Positions 53,931 to 62,385 of a DNA stretch of 64,000 nt are shown piece after piece. Position 1 is the stretch's first letter; every line of letters begins with the position of its first letter. The stretch is taken from the NCBI RefSeq assembly GCF_016427605.1, contig NZ_JAELXQ010000003.1, positions 186,001 to 250,000 on the forward strand, given 5' to 3'. Both the position numbers and the translations under genes were made by a program. The stretch comes from Ochrobactrum sp. Q0168. Lineage in GTDB: Bacteria > Pseudomonadota > Alphaproteobacteria > Rhizobiales > Rhizobiaceae. Below the pieces are notes generated by a model. That model was given only the letters and a program-made list of their open reading frames with translations. It was not told the DNA's origin and did no database searches.

Positions 53931-55046
53931 ATGCAGCCAATCTGGGCCGTGGGTCTGATGACCGGCACCGTTCTCGATGGAAATATCGACGTCGCGCTTT
54001 TGAAAACGGACGGCGAGACGGTCGATATATTCGGCACCTATGCGCTGAAGCCTTATCCAGACGGTATCCTCGCACTTCTGCAGCAGGCCCAGTCCGAGGC
54101 GCGTGTCTGGAATTTCGAAGGTCCGGAACCGGCGATTTTTGCCAAGGCGGAAGATGCCCTGACCCGGGCACAATCTGCCGCCGTGCGCGAGCTGGTGGAA
54201 GAAAGCGGGCTGATCATGGCCGATATCGGCGTCGTCGGCTTTCATGGTCAGACCGTGCTGCATCGTGCGCCACAGCCGGGACGGCTTGGCGATACGCGCC
54301 AGCTTGGCGACGGTGCGCTGATGAGCGAGCTGCTTGGCACCAGGGTCGTCTATGATTTTCGAACCGCCGATATCCGTGCTGGCGGGCAGGGCGCACCATT
54401 GGCCGCAATCTATCATGCGGCTTTGCTGCGCAGCGCCGATGCCAGTGGCGATACGGCAATTCTCAATCTCGGCGGTGTCGGCAATATTACCTGGTGGGAC
54501 GGTGGCGACACACTGGTCGCCTTCGATACCGGCCCGGCCAACGCGCCGATCAATGATTTCATGAAAGCGCGTGGTCTGGGTGAGATGGATCGCGACGGTG
54601 CGCTGGCCGCCCGGGGGCATGTGGATGAAGCGCGTCTCGCCAAACTGCTTGAACATCCCTATATGACCGCGCCTTTTCCGAAATCGCTCGACCGGTTTGA
54701 TTTTACCGCCGCTATGGCTGACGGCCTCGGCGATGAAGATGGCGCGGCGACGCTCACCGCCTTCACAACATCGGCTGTGGCCAAGGCGCTTGATATTCTG
54801 CCACATCGACCGAAACGGCTGGCCGTGTCCGGTGGCGGGCGTCATAACCCGACGATGATGCGTATGCTGGTCGAGCGCGCCAGTGTCGAGCTTGTGCCGG
54901 TCGAGACCTTGGGCTGGCGGGGCGATGCCGTCGAGGCGGAATGCTTTGCGTTTCTCGCCGTGCGGGCCTTGCGGGGCCTGCCGATCAGCTTCCCAAGCAC
55001 TACGGGCGTGCCTGCGCCTATGACAGGCGGAAAGATCGCTGGTTGA
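53931..55046 (+). CDS. anmK: anhydro-N-acetylmuramic acid kinase
   Basis: A 371-residue ASKHA-fold kinase. It opens 1,6-anhydro-MurNAc and phosphorylates it with ATP to MurNAc-6-phosphate in cell-wall recycling. Motifs: [18 protein letters not shown] (phosphate site, with Val where many have Ser), [23 protein letters not shown] and [14 protein letters not shown] 53931 follows GGAGGG. There are 148 bases after the transporter ATPase, so it may have its own promoter. No MurQ etherase gene lies in the window. Confidence 0.93.
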   Translation: MQPIWAVGLMTGTVLDGNIDVALLKTDGETVDIFGTYALKPYPDGILALLQQAQSEARVWNFEGPEPAIFAKAEDALTRAQSAAVRELVEESGLIMADIGVVGFHGQTVLHRAPQPGRLGDTRQLGDGALMSELLGTRVVYDFRTADIRAGGQGAPLAAIYHAALLRSADASGDTAILNLGGVGNITWWDGGDTLVAFDTGPANAPINDFMKARGLGEMDRDGALAARGHVDEARLAKLLEHPYMTAPFPKSLDRFDFTAAMADGLGDEDGAATLTAFTTSAVAKALDILPHRPKRLAVSGGGRHNPTMMRMLVERASVELVPVETLGWRGDAVEAECFAFLAVRALRGLPISFPSTTGVPAPMTGGKIAG

Positions 55047-55071
55047 AAAGTTCGTAAAGGGAAATCTGTAT

Positions 55072-55192
55072 AGCAAAACGCCCGCAGCAATATGGGAGGA
55101 GGAGTTGCTGCGGGCGGATTGGTAAAGCGCGATTGGGAGGAGGAGTATCGCGCTTCAGGTTCGGTTTTTGGGAGGAGGAGTAAAACCGAACA
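55072..55192 (-). ncRNA. triple-hairpin CCUCCUCCC-loop sRNA (cuckoo/CcsR/ar14-like), locus B
   Basis: Minus-strand RNA with three stem-loops: 55182-55191/55159-55168, 55147-55155/55125-55133, and 55105-55116/55079-55090; the last is followed by TTTT. The first two loops are the same 13-nt ACTCCTCCTCCCA as at locus A; the third adds two bases (ACTCCTCCTCCCATA). The middle hairpin is identical in both loci, stem included, while the other stems differ in sequence but are paired. That compensatory pattern supports a real structured RNA. Confidence 0.85.
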
Positions 55193-55197
55193 AGGCC

Positions 55198-55226
55198 AAA
55201 ATAGAACCGTGGGTCGCCCCTTACAA
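55198..55226 (-). promoter_or_regulatory. promoter of sRNA locus B (TTGTAA-N16-CTATTTT)
   Basis: TTGTAA (55226-55221, minus strand) and CTATTTTGG (from 55204) with 16-base spacer, as in locus A; the spacer itself is not conserved. Confidence 0.65.
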
Positions 55227-55277
55227 CAACCGATCCTGCAACCGAGATATGCGTATTTTGCAAGGCGTTAAACTGCG

Positions 55278-55368
55278 CCCCAAAACGAAACCGCCCCAGC
55301 CGCGAATAAACGCGCTAGGGCGGTGAATCTCCGCCAAAGCCCCCAATGGCGAGACACGAGATTAATAG
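55278..55368 (-). ncRNA. companion small RNA / terminator upstream of sRNA locus B
   Basis: On the minus strand TCTCGCCA/TGGCGGAGA forms a hairpin with loop TTGGGGGCTT (55328-55354), then ACCGCCCTAGCGCG/GCTGGGGCGGT (55311-55324 with 55290-55304) and GTTTCGTTTT act as terminator. TTGACA (55398-55393) and TATTAA (55367-55362) stand upstream but are 25 bases apart. It is the counterpart of 31786-31860. Confidence 0.5.
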
Positions 55369-55560
55369 CATGAGTCGCGTCCGGGTAAACGTTGTCAAGG
55401 GGCGCCGATGATAGAAAGAAGCGCACTATGTCAAAATGGCAACAATGGGGCAAAGGGTGGGCTCCAGTTGCGCTGACATCCAGAAGGAAAGCTTTGAGAA
55501 CAAATGGAAATGGCGGCAAATCTGCTGCCATTCCAAATCCGTCATAACGGTGGCGATTGC

Positions 55561-56985
55561 TCAATGCGCAATCATGATATGGCGCACGGCAGTATAGTCC
55601 TCCAGCGCATAGATCGACATGTCCTTGCCATAGCCGGATTGTTTCAATCCGCCATGCGGCATTTCATTGGTCAGCATGAAATGGGTGTTGATCCAGGTGC
55701 AGCCATATTGCAGGCGGGCGGCGGCCTGCATGCCTTTGCTGACATCCTTGGTCCACACCGACGAGGCAAGACCGTAATCGCTGTCGTTCGCCCATTGCAC
55801 GGCTTCATCGACATCGCTGAAGCGTGTGACCGAGACAACGGGGCCGAAGACTTCGCGGCGCACGATTTCATCATCCTGTGTCGCACCGGCAATAACCGTC
55901 GGCTCGAAGAAGAAGCCGTTGGCCCCGGCTGTTTTTCCGCCGGTCGTCACCTCGATATGCTTATGCTCGCGGGCGCGGGCGACAAAACTCTCAACACGAT
56001 CACGCTGACGGCGGGAGATGAGCGGTCCTATCTCGTTCTGGCTGTCGTCTTCCAGATTGTAGCGGATGCTGGATACGGCGGAGGACAGATCTGCGACGAA
56101 ACGGTCGTAGATACGTGCGTCGGCATAGATACGGCAGGCGGCGGTGCAGTCCTGACCGGCATTATAGTAGCCGAAAGTGCGAATACCGTTGACGACAGCT
56201 TCAATGTCCGCATCGTCGAAGACAAGGACAGGCGCTTTGCCGCCAAGCTCCAGATGGGTGCGCTTCACGCTCTTGGCCGCCGCCTGCAAGACCTTCTTGC
56301 CGGTTGCGACATCGCCGGTGATCGACACCATGTCGATACGTGGATGATTGATCAGCGCGTTGCCGACGGTTTCGCCGCGTCCCAGCACGATATTGACGAC
56401 GCCCTCCGGCAGAATATCCGCCAGCAGTCTGGCCATTTTCAGTGCGGTGAGCGGCGTTTGTTCGGATGGTTTGAAAACCACCGTATTGCCGCCCGCAATG
56501 GCTGGCGCCAGCTTCCACGCCATCATCATCAGCGGATAGTTCCACGGAGCGATGGAGCCGATAATACCAACCGGATCGCGGCGGATCATCGATGTATGGT
56601 TCGGAATATATTCCGCGGCAATGGGCCCATGAAGATTGCGCACTGCGCCAGCAAAGAAGCGATAGCAATCGACGATGGCGGGAATTTCATCATTGATGAC
56701 GGCATTGATCGGTTTGCCGCAATTGAGCGCCTCCAGCGTAGCAAAAGCTTCTGCATCGCGCTCAATGGCATCGGCGATCTTCAGAAGATAGTTGGAGCGC
56801 TCGCCGGGCGTGGTGCGCGACCAGCTTTTGAATGCCTTGTCGGCAGCGGCCACGGCGGCGTCGATCTGGCCGAGCGAAGCTTCCGGCAGCTTGAGAACGG
56901 TTTCGCCGGTCTTGGGATTGAGGACGTTTTCCTCGGTCTCCGTGCCAGCTTCAAAGCGTGAGCCAATCAGCATTTCGGTGTTCAT
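55561..56985 (-). CDS. patD: gamma-aminobutyraldehyde (1-pyrroline) dehydrogenase
   Basis: A 474-residue ALDH, exactly the size of PatD/YdcW. NAD site [20 protein letters not shown], general-base Glu in [12 protein letters not shown] (about 247), nucleophile Cys in [11 protein letters not shown] (about 280), and EVFGPVVSV. Oxidises 4-aminobutanal from putrescine breakdown to GABA. ATG 56985 has GGGAG just ahead. Last gene of an operon with a YdcSTUV-like transporter, the same order as ydcSTUVW in E. coli. Confidence 0.88.
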   Translation of the reverse strand: MNTEMLIGSRFEAGTETEENVLNPKTGETVLKLPEASLGQIDAAVAAADKAFKSWSRTTPGERSNYLLKIADAIERDAEAFATLEALNCGKPINAVINDEIPAIVDCYRFFAGAVRNLHGPIAAEYIPNHTSMIRRDPVGIIGSIAPWNYPLMMMAWKLAPAIAGGNTVVFKPSEQTPLTALKMARLLADILPEGVVNIVLGRGETVGNALINHPRIDMVSITGDVATGKKVLQAAAKSVKRTHLELGGKAPVLVFDDADIEAVVNGIRTFGYYNAGQDCTAACRIYADARIYDRFVADLSSAVSSIRYNLEDDSQNEIGPLISRRQRDRVESFVARAREHKHIEVTTGGKTAGANGFFFEPTVIAGATQDDEIVRREVFGPVVSVTRFSDVDEAVQWANDSDYGLASSVWTKDVSKGMQAAARLQYGCTWINTHFMLTNEMPHGGLKQSGYGKDMSIYALEDYTAVRHIMIAH

Positions 56986-57001
56986 GTCGTTCTCCCTTGT
57001 G

Positions 57002-57817
57002 TCATTTCCCGTGACCGGCGACCTGATCGCCATCGCGGGTGAGATAGTAGGCGGCGAGGATGGGCAGGAAGGTCACCAGAACCACCACCATGGCCACCAC
57101 ATTGGTGACGGGGCGCTGGCGGGGCCGGATCAGTTCCTGCAGCATCCAGATCGGCAGGGTCATCTGCTGGCCGCCGGTAAATGTGGTGACGATCACCTCG
57201 TCGAAAGACAATGCGAAGGCGAGCATGCCACCTGCGAGCAAGGCTGTTCCGATATTGGGCAGGATCACATAGCGGAAGGTCTGAAACCCGTTTGCGCCAA
57301 GGTCCATCGAGGCTTCGATCAGCGAGCCGGAGGTGCGCCGGAAGCGGGCCACGGCATTATTGTAGACGACCACCACGCAGAAGGTCGCGTGACCGAGCAC
57401 GATGGTCCACATCGAAAACGGAATGTCGAACAGCGAGAAAGCCGAGCGCAGGGCGATGCCGGTGACAACGCCGGGCAGAGCGATAGGCAGGATGACCAGC
57501 AGTGAAATGCTTTCGCGTCCGAAGAAGTGGGTCCGGCTGACAGCCGCCGCGCAAAGCGTTCCCAGCACGAGCGCGATCACGGTCGCAATCGTGGCCACCT
57601 GCACGGAGAGCGCAAGCGACGACCATACATCGGCGCGGTTCCACGTCACGGCGAACCACTGCAGCGTGAAGCCCGGCGGCGGCCATTGATAGCTCTTCTC
57701 TTCCGTCGTGAAGGCATAGACGAAGATCAACAGGATCGGCAGATGCAGGAAGGCGAGGCCCAGTCCGGCAGCAAGCTTCAATCCGATGGAAGCGCGGTTG
57801 TTGCGATCAGAGCGCAT
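57002..57817 (-). CDS. ABC transporter permease (PotC/YdcV-like)
   Basis: A 271-residue permease with six helices (first: [20 protein letters not shown]); EAA-like loop [23 protein letters not shown] 57817 overlaps the previous permease by 11 bases; the longer frame to 57964 is the neighbour's shadow. Probably carries putrescine/polyamine. Confidence 0.9.
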   Translation of the reverse strand: MRSDRNNRASIGLKLAAGLGLAFLHLPILLIFVYAFTTEEKSYQWPPPGFTLQWFAVTWNRADVWSSLALSVQVATIATVIALVLGTLCAAAVSRTHFFGRESISLLVILPIALPGVVTGIALRSAFSLFDIPFSMWTIVLGHATFCVVVVYNNAVARFRRTSGSLIEASMDLGANGFQTFRYVILPNIGTALLAGGMLAFALSFDEVIVTTFTGGQQMTLPIWMLQELIRPRQRPVTNVVAMVVVLVTFLPILAAYYLTRDGDQVAGHGK

Positions 57818-58787
57818 CGAAAGCCCCCTGTTTCTTGGCGATCCAGAGATAGATGGCCATGATGACGATCGGCACGACGGAGAAGGCGGCGGCAAGCGGC
57901 ACATTGCCCGCCGTTCCCTGCTGGGTGTAGACGGCCTGCCCGATGAACAGGCGCGACGAGCCAATGATCTGCGGAATGATGTAATCGCCGAGCGTCAGCG
58001 AAAAGGTGAAGATGGAGCCGGCGATGATGCCCGGCATGGCGAGCGGCATCAGCACAGTTCGGAAGGTTTGTGCCGGTGTTGCGCCGAGGTCGGACGAGGC
58101 TTCCACCAGATTGCCCGGTACGCGCTCAAGTGCTGCCTGTGTCGGCAGGATCATATAAGGCAGCCAGATATAGACGAAGACGATAAAGGTGCCGAGATAG
58201 CTGACCGACAGCGAATTGCCGCCAACGATTGGCAGGGACAGAACGCCGTCGAGCAACCAGGACAGATGCAGTTTCGCGAAGATCCAGGTCAGGATGCCTT
58301 CCTTGGCGAGGATCAGCTTCCAGGCATAGACCTTGACCAGATAGCTCGACCAGAGCGGCAGCATGATGCCGAGATAGAACAGCGCCTTCCAGCGGCCGCG
58401 TGCATAGCGGGCGGCATAATAGGCGATGGGGAAGGCGACGAAGGCAGATGCAACCGTCACAAGCGCCGCCATCAGCACCGTGCGGATGATGATGTCGAGA
58501 TTGGCGGAATTTAAAAGCTGCGCATAGGTGGCGAGCGTGAAATTATAGTCGATCAGCCCGGAAAAATCGTCGACCGAGAAGAAGCTCTGCAAGAGCAGAG
58601 CGATCAGCGAACCGATATAGATGATGCCCAGCCACAAAAGCGGCGGCGTGAGCATGAGAAACAAGAGCAGTCCCGGACGACGCCAGAACAGGTCGGAGAG
58701 GCGACCGAGCGTCCCGCCGCGCTGCGGCATGATGGAGGTCGGGTTTGCTCCGGAATTTCCGAGTGTGGAAGCCTGCGCGCCGTTCAT
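57807..58787 (-). CDS. ABC transporter permease (PotB/YdcU-like)
   Basis: A 326-residue permease with a cytosolic N-terminal part of about 40 residues and six helices; EAA-like loop [20 protein letters not shown]. Coupled by ATGA to the ATPase gene upstream. Confidence 0.9.
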   Translation of the reverse strand: MNGAQASTLGNSGANPTSIMPQRGGTLGRLSDLFWRRPGLLLFLMLTPPLLWLGIIYIGSLIALLLQSFFSVDDFSGLIDYNFTLATYAQLLNSANLDIIIRTVLMAALVTVASAFVAFPIAYYAARYARGRWKALFYLGIMLPLWSSYLVKVYAWKLILAKEGILTWIFAKLHLSWLLDGVLSLPIVGGNSLSVSYLGTFIVFVYIWLPYMILPTQAALERVPGNLVEASSDLGATPAQTFRTVLMPLAMPGIIAGSIFTFSLTLGDYIIPQIIGSSRLFIGQAVYTQQGTAGNVPLAAAFSVVPIVIMAIYLWIAKKQGAFDAL

Positions 58788-59833
58788 GCTGCCTGATCCA
58801 TGTAATGAACATCAATCGGATTCCAGACGATTCGGATATCTGATCCGGTCTCCGGGACGCTTGCGCCAGCGGGCAGCATGACATGCAGTCTTGTGCCTTC
58901 GGCTTCCACACCGAGACGCGTGGCGGAACCCAGAAAACTGGCGGTTGCGATCCGCGCTGCAACGCCCACCTTATCGCCCTTGTCTGCAAGGCGAATGGAT
59001 TCCGGTCGGAGGCTGGCCCAGCGCCGTTCGCCGCCAAATGCGGCCATGATTTCGGGTGCGACGACATTGGACGAACCGACGAAATCCGCAACGAAGCGGT
59101 TTTGTGGGCGGTTATAGATTTCCTGCGGTGTTCCGGCCTGAACGATACGCCCATTGTTGAAGACCGCGATGCGGTCGGCCATGGACAAGGCCTCGCCCTG
59201 ATCATGGGTCACAAAAACGAAGGTGATGCCGAGCGCTTTTTGCAGGCTCTTCAGCTCTTCCTGCATCTGCTCGCGTAATTTGAGGTCGAGCGCGCCAAGC
59301 GGCTCGTCGAGAAGCAGCACTTTCGGCTTGTTGACGAGGGCACGCGCCAGCGCGACGCGCTGCCGCTGCCCGCCGGAAAGCTGGCTTGGCTTGCGCGCGC
59401 CATAGCCGGGCAGTTTGACCAGCTCCAGCATGTCCTCGGCGGCGCGGTGGCGTTCGGCCTTGCCAGTGCCGCGCACCATCAGCCCATAGGCCACATTGTC
59501 CAGAATGCTGAGATGCGGGAACAGCGCATAATCCTGAAACACCGTGTTGACGTTGCGACGATAGGGCGGCACGCCGCCAGCGCTTTCGCCAAAAATCTCT
59601 ATTCTGCCATCGGTCGGCTGTTCGAAGCCTGCGATCAACCGCAGGCAGGTCGTCTTGCCGGAACCGGAAGGGCCGAGCATGGCAAAGAATTCGCCGGGCG
59701 CGATGGTCAGGTTGACGTGATCGACGGCGCGTACTTCGCCGAAGTGCCGGCTCACATTTTCAAAACGAACTGCTGCTGTCATGGTTCTATCCATCGTGGA
59801 GAGCGCCTGCATTTGTTTGCCATGCGGTCGCAT
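58784..59833 (-). CDS. ABC transporter ATP-binding protein (PotA/YdcT-like)
   Basis: A 349-residue ATPase: Walker A LGPSGSGKTT, signature LSGGQRQRVALARA, Walker B VLLLDEPLGALD, VTHDQGEAL and C-terminal TOBE domain. Start 59833 has AAGGAAGGG upstream; in-frame ATGs at 59812, 59794 and 59782 are possible, the last near the beginning of the fold (MTAAVRFENVSRHFG). Confidence 0.92.
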   Translation of the reverse strand: MRPHGKQMQALSTMDRTMTAAVRFENVSRHFGEVRAVDHVNLTIAPGEFFAMLGPSGSGKTTCLRLIAGFEQPTDGRIEIFGESAGGVPPYRRNVNTVFQDYALFPHLSILDNVAYGLMVRGTGKAERHRAAEDMLELVKLPGYGARKPSQLSGGQRQRVALARALVNKPKVLLLDEPLGALDLKLREQMQEELKSLQKALGITFVFVTHDQGEALSMADRIAVFNNGRIVQAGTPQEIYNRPQNRFVADFVGSSNVVAPEIMAAFGGERRWASLRPESIRLADKGDKVGVAARIATASFLGSATRLGVEAEGTRLHVMLPAGASVPETGSDIRIVWNPIDVHYMDQAA

Positions 59834-59896
59834 CTGTCCGTTCCCTTCCTTCAGCTGAAGGAAGGGGAATGATCTTCGTGCTTATGATAGTCGATG

Positions 59897-61057
59897 TCAG
59901 CGACCGCCAATGACGCCGATATAATCCGACACCCAGCGATGATAGGGCACGCATTCGCCCTGGCTTTCGCATTTGGCTGTCGGTGTGCGCCAGAAGCTGA
60001 TCTTGGCAAAATTGTCGTAACCGTTGGTGGCACAGCCTTCGTCGGTCAGGAGCGCATTGCCCTTACAGGCCGCCGGAACAGATGGCACCGCCCCGAACCA
60101 TGCGGCGGCGTCGCCCTGAACTTTCGGTTTCAGCGAATGCTCGAACCACTTGTAGGCGCAATTGGGGTGCTCGCTATCCACGTGGAGCATAGTGGTGTCG
60201 GCCCAGCCGGTCGCGCCTTCCTCCGGGAAGGTCGAGCCGACCTTGGCATTTTCCGACTTCAGCAGATTGACCTGGAACGGCCAGGAACCGGAAGCCACGA
60301 CGCCTTCATTCTTGAAGTCATCGATCTGGATCATGGCGTCATGCCAGTAGCGGCTGACGAGCTTGCGCTGCCCGCGCAGAAGATCGAGCGCTGCCTTGTA
60401 TTGGTCTTCGTTGAGTTCGTACGGGTTCTTGATGCCGAGTTCCGGCTTGTGCTTCATGAGGTAAAGCGCGGCGTCGGCGATATAGATTGGCCCGTCATAG
60501 GCCTGCACGCGGCCCTTGTTGGACTTGCCGTCCGGCAGGGTCTGTTCTTCGAATACGACGTTCCAGCTCTTCGGCGCTTCGCCCTTGAAGACGTCGGTAT
60601 TATACATCAGCACGTTCGGTCCCCAGAGATAGGGCACGCCGTAATGCACGTCCTTGACGGTGAACCAAGGCGCATTCTGCAGCCGTTCGTCCACGGTTTT
60701 CCAGCTGGGGATGAGGTCGGTATTGATTGGCTGCACGCGCTTGCCAGCCACGAGGCGCAGCGAGGCGTCGCCGGAAGCGGTGACGAGGTCGAAGCCGCCT
60801 TCATTCATCAGCGCCACCATTTCGTCGGAGGTGGCAGCGGTTTTCACGCTGACCTTGCAGCCGGTTTCCTTCTCGAAATCGGTGACCCAGTCGTAATTCT
60901 TGTCGGTTTCGCCGCGTTCGATATAGCCCGCCCAGGCCACGATGCTCAGCGCGCCTTCCCCTTCGCCAATTGCTTTCAGCGGTTCGGCGGCAATGGCCTG
61001 CGTGGCAAAGCTCGCGACGGCCATCAAAGCGGTACAGGATTGCAGAAATTTTCTCAT
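59897..61057 (-). CDS. polyamine-type periplasmic binding protein (YdcS/PotF-like)
   Basis: A 386-residue protein with Sec signal peptide (about 1-23, QAIAA). Mature part has LSIVAWAGYIERGETDKNYD and ETGCKVSVKTAATSDEMVAL, a layout of the PotD/PotF/YdcS family, with aromatic and acidic residues suited for polyamine. Four to five cysteines in the mature protein may form disulfides. First gene of the transport operon after the LysR gene. Confidence 0.9.
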   Translation of the reverse strand: MRKFLQSCTALMAVASFATQAIAAEPLKAIGEGEGALSIVAWAGYIERGETDKNYDWVTDFEKETGCKVSVKTAATSDEMVALMNEGGFDLVTASGDASLRLVAGKRVQPINTDLIPSWKTVDERLQNAPWFTVKDVHYGVPYLWGPNVLMYNTDVFKGEAPKSWNVVFEEQTLPDGKSNKGRVQAYDGPIYIADAALYLMKHKPELGIKNPYELNEDQYKAALDLLRGQRKLVSRYWHDAMIQIDDFKNEGVVASGSWPFQVNLLKSENAKVGSTFPEEGATGWADTTMLHVDSEHPNCAYKWFEHSLKPKVQGDAAAWFGAVPSVPAACKGNALLTDEGCATNGYDNFAKISFWRTPTAKCESQGECVPYHRWVSDYIGVIGGR

Positions 61058-61141
61058 CGACCACTCCCGTTTTATTCACATTCAGTGATTTTGTTCCCGG
61101 AACGGATGGTGTGCTGAAACCCTGCCTTTCGCAAATTCATT

Positions 61142-61176
61142 TATCGGAAAGCTGGTATCGATTTTTCCGATATCGG
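61142..61176. promoter_or_regulatory. inverted repeat TATCGGAAA/TTTCCGATA plus CCGATATCGG
   Basis: TATCGGAAA (61142-61150) and TTTCCGATA (61164-61172), with an overlapping palindrome CCGATATCGG (61167-61176), lie between the LysR gene stop and the binding-protein gene. Three half-sites of the same word suggest a LysR operator, though a transcript-end hairpin for the LysR gene is an alternative. Confidence 0.5.
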
Positions 61177-61179
61177 AGG

Positions 61180-62088
61180 TTAACGCAGTCGGCCAGAGCG
61201 GGCGGCTTCAGCAATGCCGATAAAGTCCCGTGCGGATTGCGGCAGGCTGGACCCCTTGCGCCAGGCCATGCCGATCTGCACGACGGGCAACGATCCCGAA
61301 ACATCGCGGCTTTCGATCCGGTCGCCTTCCAGCGACCATGGGCGATAGACAAGATCGGGGAGGAGGGCTATGCCCGCGCCCGTGGCGACGAGGCTGCGCA
61401 CGGCTTCCACCGAACGGGTGCGAAAGGCCACATGCGGGCGCGCGCCAAGAGCGGCCAGAAGCTTGCCGGTGTTTTCCTCGATTTCATCCACCGTCAGCAT
61501 AATCAGCGGTTCTCTTGCGATATCGCTCACCGAAATGCTGTCGATGGAGACGAGTTCATGGCCGAGGGGTAACCACAGCCGATAGGGCGAGGTTTCGAGA
61601 ATTTCCGCATGCAGCGCCATGCGGTCGCGCAGGTTGGAAATCACCATCACCGCCACATCCAGTTCACCACCGACCAGCAAATGTTCCAGATAGGAGCCGT
61701 TGTCTTCAATGGCGCTGATTTCGACGCCCGGAAAAGCCCGACGATAGCGCGCGAGCAGGTCGGACAGCACATAGCCCGCAACCAGCGATGTCACGCCCAG
61801 ATTGAGCTTGCCCTTCTCCTGAATGCGCTGGTCGGCGAAAGAGCGGCGGGCGTCCGACACGCCGGTCAAAATCTTGGTGGCATGGCGCAGAAACTGATGG
61901 CCGTTGTGAGTCACTGTCAGGCCACGCGGATGGCGCTCGAAAAGCTCGACATTGAGGTCGGTTTCCAGCTCCTTGATCGCTTCCGTGACAGAAGACTGTG
62001 AAATCGACAGCTTTTGCGCCGCACGGGTGACGGACCCTTGCTCCGCAACTGCAACGAAATACTGTAACTGCCTTAATGTAAACGCCAT
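61180..62088 (-). CDS. LysR-family transcriptional regulator
   Basis: A 302-residue regulator: HTH MAFTLRQLQYFVAVAEQGSV followed by TRAAQKLSISQSSVTEAIKE, and a C-terminal effector domain (LVAGYVLSDLLARYRRAFPG). It stands upstream of and in line with the polyamine-type operon, which it probably controls. Adjacent repeat at 61142-61176. Confidence 0.9.
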   Translation of the reverse strand: MAFTLRQLQYFVAVAEQGSVTRAAQKLSISQSSVTEAIKELETDLNVELFERHPRGLTVTHNGHQFLRHATKILTGVSDARRSFADQRIQEKGKLNLGVTSLVAGYVLSDLLARYRRAFPGVEISAIEDNGSYLEHLLVGGELDVAVMVISNLRDRMALHAEILETSPYRLWLPLGHELVSIDSISVSDIAREPLIMLTVDEIEENTGKLLAALGARPHVAFRTRSVEAVRSLVATGAGIALLPDLVYRPWSLEGDRIESRDVSGSLPVVQIGMAWRKGSSLPQSARDFIGIAEAARSGRLR

Positions 62089-62385
62089 TTCGGCAGTTAA
62101 CCGTGACCAGAGAAGGATTGCAAGAGTGGTGGATAGGGAACTAAAAGCGGGTGAATTGGCTAGCGTTGTATGCTAGTTTTGCAACACTGATGGATGAACA
62201 GCTAAAATAAAAATAAATTCACTTTCTTATTTCAACCAGTTTGAGTAGTGGCCTGCGCCAATAGCGGTCTTCTTCACCCGCAGTGAACGGTTCGACGACA
62301 GATAATGCCTCATTGCAGGCAAGCGTGCCGCCTAACGCGTATAATTGCCCGTTGATGCTCGACCTTTGGTCAGTGAGTGTTAAAA

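Noticed and set aside
55504..56961. Open frame of 485 codons on the plus strand
   Set aside because: It is fully antisense to the aldehyde dehydrogenase, which has complete family motifs and a good ribosome-binding site. The antisense product shows no family motif and is a typical shadow in GC-rich DNA.
59894..61117. Open frame of 407 codons on the plus strand
   Set aside because: Antisense to the periplasmic binding protein with signal peptide; no start site or domain of its own.
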